Shown: positions 41,999 through 55,039 of the stretch, piece by piece | Layout: each line of letters opens with the position of its first letter | Numbering within the stretch: position 1 is the first letter of the stretch | Origin: Platerodrilus igneus | Lineage: Eukaryota; Arthropoda; Insecta; Coleoptera; Lycidae | Assembly (NCBI GenBank): GCA_036346225.1 | Contig: JARFIW010001484.1 | Location: 620,001 to 684,000, forward strand | Reading direction: 5' to 3' | DNA length: 64,000 nucleotides | Position numbers and translations under genes: made by a program | Notes under the pieces: model-generated | What the model saw: only the letters and a program-made list of their open reading frames with translations | Database searches by the model: none | What the model was told of the DNA's origin: nothing

Positions 41999-43279
41999 TG
42001 ATTAATTCAAAATTCCGTGTTTTTTAACGTAGTATATCTATGGTCGAAATTCTTTGTGACCACTATTTGTGATTTTATGTTATAGATGTTTAAAGTTTAA
42101 GATGATGACGTGCTTATAAAAAATGTGTGTATATATGATATGATGAAAACCACTACGTTCTTCTTTAAAAAGAGTGATATTTTATTACCACATCTCCGAT
42201 GCAATAACAGTTTCCTTGAGTTCTGTAAGACGAGTCTTATTTGGTCGTATTTTGTTACCAAATAAACTAGTTTTCAATTTTCCTATTTGCATTAGATTTA
42301 CTAAGATATAAATGTGTGATTAAGATGAAATACTTCTAAGGTAAATTTTTACATTTGTAATGACATTTATTTTTGTAGCGTTGAAAATATATTTTTTATT
42401 AAAACTCACTTGTTATTTCTGAACGAATACACAACGCTAGACATGAACGCCCCAAAAAATATAGTTTTCTTCAACGATCAGCAGGTATTATCCAACATTC
42501 AATAAACATATACTAAAAATCTTGTACGAAATATTCATTTTTTAACTATTGTATTTGATAACCATTGCCCTATTGATTGCTTTTTTAAACCATAATCTTT
42601 TCTAAAATGTTTCGATATTTTATATCTATTTACAATTATTGGCTCCGATTTAACGTTTATATTACAAATAGAAACTTCTATATTACTTTAAACAGAGGTC
42701 TGTTGTGCATAAATCATCAATCAAACCAATTTTTTGCGGGGTTTCAACGATTTTAGCAGAAAAATGCAATTTTATACATGCCTAAATATCAATATAGTTG
42801 TAAAACCAAATATGGTTGGTAATAATAGGTGCATATGCAAAACTATGTTGAAAACTATTATACGCAAAGTTAGCAACGAAAACTCAGCAACGACACGCCT
42901 CTTTACCACCTCTCACGCCTGTGTCAACCAGTGGTCCCAAACCTTTAATATATAAGTACAAAGTTCGTTCTAAATGATAATTGACCGTTATTTATCACTC
43001 ATGGTTGAAAGGTATTGGCATATTCATATAAATATAATGCAATCCGTAATTTATATTAGCCAATTAAATAAACATTAACAATGAAACCTTAATATACTAC
43101 TTTAATACATAAGATATATTTATTCCAAGATTTTCGCAATCACTAGAATACAAGTACATAACGATAAGGGTATAACTATAAATATATGGTAAAACATAAA
43201 CATAAAAACAGTTTTCTAAGTATATATTATTTTCTATAAACCACTTATATGAACTTCTTATAAACTTTATATAATTCTA
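41999..43279. other. 3' flank of the Twist-like gene
   Basis: No further gene is seen. Possible polyadenylation signals AATAAA occur near 42,260 and 42,502. The stretch is A/T-rich and ends at the first satellite 3 unit. Confidence 0.5.
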
Positions 43280-46200
43280 ATACGAAAACGGAAGGCAACA
43301 TTGTCTTTGAATAATTCTACTGCGAAAACGATAGGCGACATTTCCAAAGTAAAACTATTTTCTGTTACACCATTTTGCATACATGCAACAACCCAAAAAT
43401 CAGGGGCATGCAATTTAGATAACACGCAAAAAATCCTCATAAAGCATAGATATCTGTACTCTTCTTTTTACAAAATTTTTGTTTGAATATTTGTACTGCA
43501 AAAACGAGAGGCGGCATTTCCAAAGTAAGACTATTTTCTGTTAGACCATTTTGCATACATGCAACGACCAAAAAATCAGAGGCGTGCAATTTCGATAACA
43601 GGCAAAAATCCTCATAAAGCATAGATATCTTTTCTTTTTACAAAATCTTTGATTAAATATTTCTACTACGAAAACGAGAGGCGACATTCTTAAAGTAAAA
43701 CTATTCTCTGTTACACCATTTTGCATACATGCAACGAATAAAAAATCAAGGGCGTGCAATTTTGATAACAGGCAAAAGATCCTCATAAAGCATAGATATC
43801 CGTACTCTTCTTTATACAAAATTTTATTTTGAATATTTCTACTGCGAAAACGAGAGGCAACATTTCAAAAATACAACCATTTTCTGTTAGACCATTTTGC
43901 ATACATGGATCAACCCAAAAATCAGGGGCGTTTAATTTCGATAACAGGCAAAAGATCCTCATAAACCATAGAAATTCGTACTTTTCCTTTTACAAAATTT
44001 TTGTTTGAATATTTCTACTGCAAAAACGAGAGGCGGCATTTCCAAAGTAAAACTTTTTTATTTTACACCATTTTGCATACATGCAACGACCCCAAAAACA
44101 GGGGCGTGGAATTTTGAGAACAGGCAAAAAATCATCATAAACCATAGATATCCGTACTCTTCCTTTTACAAAATTTTTGTTTGAATATTTCTACTGCAAA
44201 AACGAGAGGAGACATTTCAAAAGTACAACCATTTTCTGTTATACCATTTTGCATACATGCAACGACCGAAAAATCAGAGGCGTGCAATTTCAATAACAGG
44301 CAAAAAATCTTCATAATGCATAGATATCCGTACTCATCGTTTTACCAAATTTTTGAATGAATATTTCTACTGCGAAAACGAAAAGCGACATTTCCAAAGC
44401 AAAACTATTTTCTGTTACACCATTTTGCATACATGTAACGAACCAAAAATCAGGTACGTGCAGTTTCGATAACAGACAAAAAATCCTCATAAAGGATAGA
44501 TATACCTACTCTTCTTTTTACAAAATTCTTGATTAAATATTTCTACTGCGAAAACGAGAGGCAACATTTGCAATGTAAAACTATTTTCTGTTACACCATT
44601 TCGCATACATGCAACGACCCAAAAATCAGTGGCGTGCAATTTCGATAACAGGCAAAAAATCCTCATAAAGCATAGATATCCGTACTCTTCTTTTTACAAA
44701 ACTTTTGTTTGAACATTTCTACTGCGAAAACACGAGGCGCCATTTTCAAAAGTGCAATAATTTTCTGTTAGACCATTTTGCATACATGCAACGACCAAAA
44801 AATCAGAGGCGTGCAATTTCGATAACAGACAAAAAATCCTCATAAATCATAGATATCCGTACTCTTCTTTTTACCAAATTTTTGAATGAATATTTCTACT
44901 GCGAAAACGAAAAGCGACATTTCCAAAGCAAAACTATTTTCTGTTACACCATTTTGCATACATGTAACGAACCAAAAATCAGGAGCGTGCAATTTCGATA
45001 ACAGACAAAAAATCCTCATAAAGCATGGATATCCCTACTCTTCTTTTTACAAAATTTTTGATTAAATATTTCTACTGCGAAAACGAGAGGCAACATTTGC
45101 AATGTAAAACAATTTTCTGTTACACCATTTCGCATACATGCAACGACCCAAAAATCAGTGACGTGCAATTTCGATAACAAACAAAAAATTCTCATGAAGC
45201 CTAAATATCCGTAGTCTTTTTTTTACAAAATTTTTGTTTGAATATTGCTACTGCGAAAACGAGAGGCGACATTTCAAAAGTGCAACCATTTTCTGTTAGA
45301 ACATATTTCATACATGCAACGGCCGAAAAATCAGGGACGTGCAATTTAGATAACAGGCAAAAAATCCTCATAAACCATAGATATCCGTACTCTTTTTTTT
45401 ACAAAACTTTTGTTTGAACATTTCTACTGCGAAAACACGAGGCGCCATTTTCAAAAGTGCAATAATTTTCTGTTAGACCATTTTGCATACATGCAACGAC
45501 CAAAAAATCAGAGGCGTGCAATTTCGATAACAGACAAAAAATCCTCATAAATCATAGATATCCGTACTCTTCTTTTTACCAAATTTTTGAATGAATATTT
45601 CTACTGCGAAAACGAAAAGCGACATTTCCAAAGCAAAACTATTTTCTGTTACACCATTTTGCATACATGTAACGAACCAAAAATCAGGAGCGTGCAATTT
45701 CGATAACAGACAAAAAATCCTCATAAAGCATGGATATCCCTACTCTTCTTTTTACAAAATTTTTGATTAAATATTTCTACTGCGAAAACGAGAGGCAACA
45801 TTTGCAATGTAAAACAATTTTCTGTTACACCATTTCGCATACATGCAACGACCCAAAAATCAGTGACGTGCAATTTCGATAACAAACAAAAAATTCTCTT
45901 GAAGCATAAATATCCGTAGTCTTTTTTTTACAAAATTTTTGTTTGAATATTGCTACTGCGAAAACGAGAGGCGACATTTCAAAAGTGCAACCATTTTCTG
46001 TTAGAACATATTTCATACATGCAACGGCCGAAAAATCAGGGACGTGCAATTTAGATAACAGGCAAAAAATCCTCATAAACCATAGATATCCGTACTCTTT
46101 TTTTTACAAAATTTTTGTTTGAATATTTCTACTGCAAAAACGAGAGGCGACATTTTCAAAGTAAAACTATTTTCTGTTACACCATTTTGCATACATGTAA

Positions 46201-49200
46201 CGAACCAAAAATCAGGAGCGTACAATTTCCATAACAGGCAAAAAATCCTCATAAAGCATAGATATCCGTACTCTTCTTTTTACAAAATTTTTGTTTGAAC
46301 ATTTCTACTGCGAAAACACGAGGCGCCATTTTCAAAAGTACAACAATTTTCTGTTAGACCATTTTGCATACATGTAAAGACTAAAATATCAGAGGCGTGC
46401 AATTTCGTTAACAGGCAAAAAATCCTCATAAAGCATAGATATCCCTACTCTTCTTTTTACAAAATTTTTGATTAAATATTTCTACTGCGAAAACGAGAGG
46501 CAACATTTGCAATGTAAAACAATTTTCTGTTACACCATTTCGCATACATGCAACGGCCAAAAAATCAGGGACGTGCAATTTAGATAACAGGCAAAAAATC
46601 CTCATAAACCATAGATATCCGTACTCTTTTTTTTACAAAGTTTTTGTTTGAATATTTCTACTGCGAAAACGAGAGGCGACATTTCAAAAGTGCAACCATT
46701 TTCTGTTAGACCATTTTGCATACATGCAAAGACCGATAAAACAGACGCGTGCAATTTTGATAACAGGCAAAAATTTTCATAAAGCATAGATATTCGTACT
46801 CTTTTTTTTACAAAATTTTTGATTAAATATTTCTACTGCGAAAACGAGAGGCGACATTTCAAAAGTGCAACCATTTTCTGTTAGACCATATTGCATACAT
46901 GCAACGGCCGAAAAATCAGGGACGTGCAATTTAGATAACAGGAAAAAAATCCTTATAAACCATAGATATCCGTACTCTTATTTTTACAAAATTTTTGATT
47001 AAATATTTCTACTGCGAAAACGAGAGGCGACATTTCAAAAGTGCAACCATTTTCTGTTTAGACCATATTGCATACATGCAACGGCCGAAAAATCAGGGAC
47101 GTGCAATTTAGATAACAGGAAAAAAATCCTTATAAACCATAGATATCCGTACTCTTTTTTTTACAAAATCTTTGTTTGAATATTTCTACTGCGAAAACGA
47201 GAGGCGACACTTTCAAACTAAAACTATTTTCTGTTACATCATTTCGCATACATGCAACGACCCAAAATTCGGGGGCGTGCAATTTTGATAACAGGCAAAA
47301 AATCCTCATAAAGAATAGATATCCGTACTCTTTTTTTATAAAATTTTTGTTTGAATATTTCTACTGCGAAAACGAGAGGCGACATTTCCAAAGTAAAACT
47401 ATTTTCAGTTACACCATTTCGCATACATGCAACGACCCAAAAATCAGGGGCGTGCAATTTCGATAACAGGCAAAAAATTCTCAAAAAGCATAGATATCCG
47501 TTTATTTTTTACAAAATGTTTGTTTGAATATTTCTACTGCGAAAACGATAGGCGACATTTCAAAAGTACAACCATTTTCTGTTAGACCATTTCGCATACA
47601 TGCAACGACCATAAAATCAGAGGCGAGCAATTTTGATAACAGGCAAAAATCCTCATAAAGCAAAGATATCCGTACTCTTCTTTTTACAAAATTTTTGATT
47701 ACATATTTCTACTGCGAAAACGAGAGGCGACATTTCAAAAATGCAACCATTTTCTGTTAGACCATATTGCATACATGCAAGGGCCGAAAAATCAGAGACG
47801 TGCAATTTAGATAACAGGCAAAAAATCCTCATAATCCATTGATATCCGTACTCTTTTTTTTATAAAATTTTTGTTTAACTATTTCTATTGCGAAAACGAG
47901 AGGCGATATTTTCAGAGTAAAACTATTTTCTATTACATCATTTCGCATACATGCAACGACCTAAAAACCAGGGGCGTGCAATTTTGATAACAGGCAAAAA
48001 ATCCTCATAAAGCATAGATATCCGTACTCTTCTTTTTACAAAATTTTTGATTAAATATTTCTACTGCGAAAACGAGAGGCGACATTTCAAAAGTGCAACC
48101 ACTTTCTGTTAGATCATATTGCATACATGCAGCGGCCGAAAAATCAGGACGTGCAATTTAGATAACAGGCAAAAAATCCTCATAAACCATAGATATCCAT
48201 ACTCTTTTTTTTTACAAAATTTTTGTTTTAATATTTCTACTGCAAAAACGTGAGGCGACATGTGCAGCGTAAAACTATTTTCTGTTACAACATTTCGCAT
48301 ACATGCAACGACCCAAAAATCAGGGGCGTGCAATTTTGATAACAGGCAAAAAATCCTCATATAGCATAAATATCCATACTTTTCTTTTTACAAAATTTTT
48401 GTTTGAATATTTCTACTGCGAAAACGAGAGGCGCCATTTTCAAAGTAAAACAATTTTCTGTTACACCATTTCGCATACATGCAACGACTTAAAATCAGAT
48501 GCGTGCATTTTTGATAACAGGCAAAAAATTCTCATAAAGCATAGATAGCCGTACCTTTCTTTTTACAAAATTTTTGTTTGAATATTTCTACTGCGAAAAC
48601 GAGAGGCGACATTTCAAAATTACAACCATTTTCTGTTAGAACATTTTGCATACATGCAACGACCGAAAAATCAGAGGCGAGCAATTTTGATAACAGGCAA
48701 AAATCCTCATAAAGCAAAGATATCCGTACTCTTCTTTTTACAAAATTTTTGATTAAATATTTCTATTGCGAAAACGAGGGGCGATATTTGCAAAGTAAAA
48801 CTATTTTCTGTTACACCATTTCGCATACACGCAATTTCGATAACAGGCAAAAAATTCTCTAAGGCATAGATATCCGTACCCTTCCTTTTACAAAATTTTT
48901 GTTTGAATATTTGTACTACAAAAACGAGAGGCGACATTTCAAATGTGCAACAATTTTCTGTTAGAACATTTTGCATACATGCAACGACCGAAAAATCAGA
49001 CGCGTGCAATTTCGATAACAGACAAAAAATCCTCATAAAGCATAGATATCCGTACTCTTCTTTTTACAAAATCTTTGATTAAATATTTCTACTGCGAAAT
49101 CGACAGGCGACATTTTAAAAGTACTACCATTTGCTGTTAGACCATATTGCACACATGCAACGGCCGAAAAATCAGGGACCTGCAATTTAGATAACAGGCA

Positions 49201-52200
49201 AAAAATCTTCATACACCTTGGATATCCGTACTCTTCCTTTTACAAAATTTTTGTTTGAATATTTGTACTACAAAAACGATAGGCGACATTTCAAAAGTAC
49301 GACCATTTTCTGTTATACCATTTTGCATGCATGCAACGACCGAAAAATCAGAGGCGTGCAATTTCGATAACAGACAAAAAATCCTCATAAAGCATAGATA
49401 TCCATACTCTTCTTTTTACCAAATTTTTGATTAAATATTTCTACTGCGAAAACTAGAGGCAACATTTTCAATGTAAAACTATTTTCTGTTACACCATTTT
49501 GCATACATGCAACGACCAAAAAATCAGTGGCGTGCAATTTCGATAACAGGCAAAAAATCCTCATAAAGCATAGATATCCGTACTCTTCTTTTTACAAAAT
49601 TTTTGTTTGAACATTTCTACTGCGAAAACGCGAGGCGACATTTCAAAAGTACAACAATTTTCTGTTAGACCATTTTGCATACATGCAACGACCGAAAAAT
49701 CAGAGGCGTGCAATTTCGATAACAAACAAAAAATTCTCATGAAGCATAAATATCCGTACTCTTCTTTTTACAAAGTTTTTGATTAAATATTGCTACTGCG
49801 AAAACGAGAGGCGACATTTCAAAAGTGCAACCATTTTCTGTTACACCATTGCGCATACATGCAACGACCTAAAAATCAGGTGCGTGCAATTTTGATAACA
49901 GGCAAAAAATCCTCATAAAGCATTGATATCCGTACTCTTCTTTTTACAAAATTTTTGTTTGAATATTTTTACTGCGAAAACGAGAGCCGACATTTTAAAT
50001 GTGCAACCATTTTCTGTTAGACCATTTTGCATACATGCAACGACCGAAAAATCAGAGGCATGCAATTTTGATAACAGGCGAAAATCCTCATTAAGCAAAG
50101 ATATCCGTACTCTTCTTTTTACAAAATTTTTGATTAAATATTTCTACTGCGAAAACGAGGGGCGACATTTGCAAAGTGAAACTATTTTCTGTTACACCAT
50201 TTCGCATGCATGCAACGACCCAAAAATCAGGGGCGTGCAATTTCGATAACAGGCAAAAAATCCTCATACACCTTAGATATCCGTACTTTTCTTTTACAAA
50301 ATTTTTGTTTGAATATTTCTACTGCAAAGACGAGAGGCGACATTTCAAAAGTACAACCATTTTCTGTTATACCATTTTGCATACATGCAACGACCGAAAA
50401 ATCAGAGGCGTGCAATTTCGATAACAGACAAAAAATCCTCATAAAGCATAGATATCCGTACTCTTCCTTTTACCAAATTTTTGAATGAATATTTCTACTT
50501 GCGAAAACGAAAAGCGACATTTCCAAAGCCAAACTATTTTCTGTTACACCATTTTGCATACATGCAACGACCGAAAAATCAGAAACGTGCAGTTTTGATA
50601 ACAGGCAAAAAATCCTCAAAAAGCATAGATATGCGTACTCTTCTTTTTACAAAATTTTTGATTAAATATTTCTACTGCAAAAACGAAAGGCGAAATTTTC
50701 AAAGTAAAACTATTTTCTGTTACACCATTGCGCATACATGCTACGACCCAAAAATCAGATGCGTGCAATTTTGATAACAGGCAAAAAATCCTCATAAAGC
50801 ATAGATATCCGTACTCTTCTTTTTACAAAATTTTTGTTTGAATATTTCTACTGCGAAAACGAGAGGCGACATTTCAAAAGTGCAACCATTTTCTGTTAGA
50901 CCATTTTGCATACATGCAACGACCGAAAAATCAGACGCGTGCAATTTTGATAACAGGCAAAAATCTTCATAAAGCATAGATATCCGTACTTTTCATTTTA
51001 CACAATTTTTGATTAAATATTTCTACTGCGAAAACGAGAGGCGACATTTCAAAAGTGCAACCATTTTCTGTTAGACCATTTTGCATACATGCAACGACCG
51101 AAAAATCAGAGGCGTGCAATTTCAATACCAAACAAAAAATTCTCATGAAGCATAAATATCCGTACTCTTCTTTTTACAAAATTTTTGATTAAATATTTCT
51201 ACTGCGAAAACGAAAGGCGAAATTTTCAAAGTAAAACTATTTTCTGTTACACCATTGCACATACATGCTACGACCCAAAAATCAGAGGCGTGCAATTTTG
51301 ATAACAGGCTAAAAATCCTCATAAAGCATAGATATCCGTACTCTTTTTTTACAAAATTTTTGTTTGAATATTTCTGCTGCGAAAACGAGAGGCGACATTT
51401 CAATAGTACAACCATTTTCTGTTAAACCATTTCGCATACATGCAACGACCGAAAAATCATAGGCGTGCAATTTTGATAAGAGGCAAAAATCCTCATAAAG
51501 CATAGATATCCATACTCTTCTTTTTACAAAATTTTTGATTACATATTTCTACTGCGAAAACGAGAGGCGACTTTTCAAAAATGCAACCATTTTCTGTTAG
51601 ACCATATTGCATACATGCAACGGCCGAAAAATCAGAGACGTGCAATTTAGATAACAGACAAAAAAGCCTCATAATCCATAGATTCGTACTCTTTTTTTTA
51701 CAAAATTTTTGTTTAAATATTTCTACTGCGAAAACGAGAGGCGACATTTTCAGAGTAAAACTATTTTCTATTACACCATTTTGCATACATGCAACGACCC
51801 AAAAATCAGGGCGTGCAATTTCGATAACAGGCAAAAAATCCTTATAAAGCATAGATATCCGTACTTTTCATTTTACACAATTTTTGTTTGAATCGTTCTA
51901 CTGCGAAAACGAGAGGCGACATTTCAAAAGTACAACCATTTTCTGTTAGACCATTTCGCATACATGCAACGACCCAAAAATAAGGGGCGTGCAATTTCGA
52001 TAACAGGCAAAAAATCCTCATAAAGCATAGATATCAGTACTTTTGTTTTTACAAAATTTTGTTTGAATATTTCTACTGCGAAAACGAGAGGCGACATTTC
52101 AAAAGTGCAACCATTTTCTGTTAAACCATTTTGCATACATGCAACGACCGAAAAATCAGACGCGTGCAATTTTGATAACAGGCAAAAATCTTCATAAAGC

Positions 52201-53036
52201 ATAGATATCCGTACTCTTCTTTTTACAAAATTTTTGATTAAATATTTCTACTGCGAAAACGAGAGGCGACATTTCAAAAGTGCAACCATTTTCTGTTAGA
52301 CCATATTGCATACATGCAACGACCCAAAAATAGGGGCGAGCAATTTCGATCACAAGCAAAAAATTCTCATAAACCATAGATATCCATGCTCTTTTTTTTA
52401 CAAAATTTTTGTTTGAATATTTCTACTGCAAAAACGAGATGCGACATTTGCAGAGTAAAACTATTTTCTGTTACAACATTTCGCATACATGCAACGACCC
52501 AAAAATCAGGGGCATGCAATTTCGATAACAGGCAGAAAATCCTCATTTAGCAAAGATATCCGTACTTTTCTTTTTCCACAATTTTTGTTTGAATCGTTCT
52601 ACTGCGAAAACAAAAGGCGACATTTCAAAAGTACAACCATTTTCTGTTAGACCATTTCGCATACATGCAACGACCCAAAAATCAGGGGCGTGCAATTTTG
52701 ATAACAGGCAAAAAATCCTCATAAAGCATAAATATCCATACTTTTCTTTTTACAAAATTTTTGTTTGAATATTTCTACTGCGAAAACGAGAGGCGACATT
52801 TTCAAAGTAAAACTATTTTCTGTTACACCATTTTGTATACATGCAACGACCCAAAAATCAGGGACGTGCAATTTCGATAACAGGCAAAAAATCCACATAA
52901 AGCATAGATATCCATACTCTTCCTTTTACAATATTTTTGTTTGAATATTTCTACTGCGAAAACGAGAGGCGACATTTCAAAAGTACAATCATTTTATGTT
53001 AGACCATTTCGCATACATGCAACGACCGAAAAATCA
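43280..53036 (+). repeat. Satellite 3, array A: about 176-bp monomers, about 55 copies
   Basis: The consensus unit contains TACTGCGAAAACGAGAGGCG, CATACATGCAACGACC, GTGCAATTTCGATAACAGGC, CTCATAAAGCATAGATATCC and TTTTACAAAATTTTTGTTTG. Two main variants alternate irregularly: one with TTCAAAAGT(A/G)CAACCATTTTCTGTTAGACC, the other with TTTCCAAAGTAAAACTATTT and TGTTACACC. The array ends inside a unit at 53,036, directly against non-satellite DNA. Confidence 0.93.
44706..46110. repeat. 705-bp (4-monomer) duplication in satellite 3
   Basis: Four consecutive monomers from about 44,706 recur from about 45,411 with shared private variants such as AAAACACGAGGCGCCATTTT, GAACCAAAAATCAGGAGCG and GCATGGATATCCCTAC. 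The offset is 705 bp. A recent higher-order duplication. Confidence 0.8.
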
Positions 53037-53320
53037 ACAATACAATCACTATTTAGGCCGGTTTCGTGTAAAGACAAATCTTGGAAATTATTATATCTGA
53101 TCCATCTCTTCCACAAAGCATACCGTTTCTCTTTAATATCTGTACCATAAATATGGACAGCGGCATCAGCTATAATGTTTCCATAACCGTATTTTCCAGC
53201 GAACACCTGTTGCGCGGTAAACCCCCTATTATTACATACAAAATTAAAAAGTTTTTCATCAATACTTTCCGATCCGGCTTTGCGAGAATACATGTTCACA
53301 TCGGAAAGATTATTAATGAA
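53036..53320 (-). pseudogene. Orphan coding-like fragment at the satellite 3 edge
   Basis: On the minus strand, about 93 codons after a stop at 53,323-53,321 read open into the satellite (for example SRKAGSESIDEKLFNFVCNN, FTAQQVFAGKYGYGNIIADA, KEKRYALWKRW). Composition and lack of simple repeats look like real protein, and the coding character stops at the satellite boundary. I do not recognise the family; a fragment of a viral or mobile-element gene is possible. It is truncated at the 3' end by satellite and has no clear start. Confidence 0.45.
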
Positions 53321-53340
53321 TTAAATGTGCGAATAAAAGG

Positions 53341-54616
53341 GAAGAAGGACTCCTAGATAGCCTGATACTATACCCCTACTAAACAACTTCAGAATTCTGG
53401 CTTATCTATATTGCTTTGTCAAATCTTTTGAAATGAATTTTTGAGAAATTTTAGTGTAGGTATTGTATAAACTAAACCTACTTTACTAAAACAGATAAGA
53501 AAAGGGTCAAGTAATTCATAAATAAGTTTTTGCTTTTTGTTCTATTCATGTTTCAAGTGAAAGGTTGTTGTTGGTGGTGCAGGTAAAATCATCCTTTGGA
53601 TACAACAGTTTTAAATGAATATAAGGTTTTAATAGAAGAACGGTGAGTCAGCCAGGGTTATATCACGTGTACAACTCATGGTATTTTAAGCTTTGCAATA
53701 ATTCACGCAGATCACTATACTGCTTAACTGATCTTGTATTATAGTCAATACCTTTATGATTGTATAGGCAAATCTGTGAAACTTATCAATTTATTCTTTT
53801 TAACTTCTGTAAAATATCTTTGTTAGTTGTTAAAAGTAAATAGGGGTTTATTTATTAAAAAAAGGACTTCGTTTATGGTGTACATCTTTCAAACTAGTTA
53901 TTAGGTAGTGCATTTTGTTGTCTGTATAGCTAAATTTTTGTAGGGGGTGCCAAGGCGATCTTGCCTCTTACATCTGATTTGAACATTTGCGTTACTTTTA
54001 TCATTCAAACACGTTACGTCCTTTATAGAATGCATTCAAAGAAGCCAGTAAGTGGAGTTCAAAAACGAAAATTTGCTGAAGACAAAGGGGACTAATTATT
54101 TTACAATAGAAGAAGCGCTAACGATGATGCATCTAGTGATGGAAAATTCGAAACCGAGACCGCGACTATAGGGTAATGATGTTAAATTACGAAAGTTCGT
54201 TTCCGAACTTTCGGAACGAAAGTTTGAACGAAAGTTCGAACGTCAACTTTTCAACTTTTCAAATCTAAAACTTCGCAAAGTATTAAGGCGAGAATTCGGA
54301 AAAGTTCCGATAACTGCATTGTCAGTCTTGTGATTGTGGCACGCATAGACATTAACCACAAATAAAAAACGGGCTTAAAAGAAATAATATATGAGCAGTC
54401 GGCTGTTAAATTTGAAGCGGCAGAGATGTAATGTTGTTAATTTCTGTAATGTGCATTTATAATGGTACAAGAACAGATTAATAACAACTCCTTCCTTTAT
54501 ATTATTTTTTAAATAGTGGCACATATTTATCTTGACGTATAGGTATGACAGTAACTGAAAAGAACCCCCCATTGATTGCAAAGAAAAGAAAAACCGCAGT
54601 TCTATGACCGCTATGT
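53341..54616. other. Spacer between the inverted satellite arrays, left part
   Basis: No gene is seen. At about 54,187-54,232 a cluster of short complementary phrases (CGAAAGTTCG, CGAACTTTCG) forms a potential hairpin-rich site. Confidence 0.5.
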
Positions 54617-54624
54617 GCTACTCT

Positions 54625-54894
54625 CAGTGGTGCTTTGGTAAAAAAAATTAGAACCGGAGTGGTTGTCAAATTTGGGTAGCGATTCAAATAACATACAATA
54701 CAGTCTACAGGGTTAAAAATTACATGATAACGACATAAATAAAGGCTATCGGATTACTATTTACTGAACATATTAATACTATATTAAAAAAAATGCAGGG
54801 AGAGCTACTGCATCAATTTTGTATTAAAATAATGAACTAATAAAAATAGTTTCAGAACGGCGCTTCGGACCGCTCCGGCACCAAAGCACCGCTG
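54625..54894. mobile_element. hAT-type MITE, 270 bp
   Basis: The left end CAGTGGTGCTTTGGT and the right end (reverse complement CAGCGGTGCTTTGGT) are inverted copies, followed inward by CCGGAGTGGT and CCGGAGCGGT. The flanks are GCTACTCT (54617-54624) and GCTACTAT (54895-54902), an 8-bp duplication with one mismatch, as for hAT elements whose ends begin CAG-G-GC. It has no coding capacity. Confidence 0.82.
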
Positions 54895-54902
54895 GCTACT
54901 AT

Positions 54903-55039
54903 GTTATTCTGCAGACAGACTAATAAACATAAACAAGTTTCATACTGTTAACAAGTTACAATTTGGGTGTAAATATCTTCTTCATTTTTAAATACCCGCT
55001 TCTATATTGAAATTGATCTTTATCGTATTAAAAAAAATA
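54903..55039. other. Short unique stretch before inverted satellite 3
   Basis: A/T-rich sequence without recognisable features. Confidence 0.4.
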
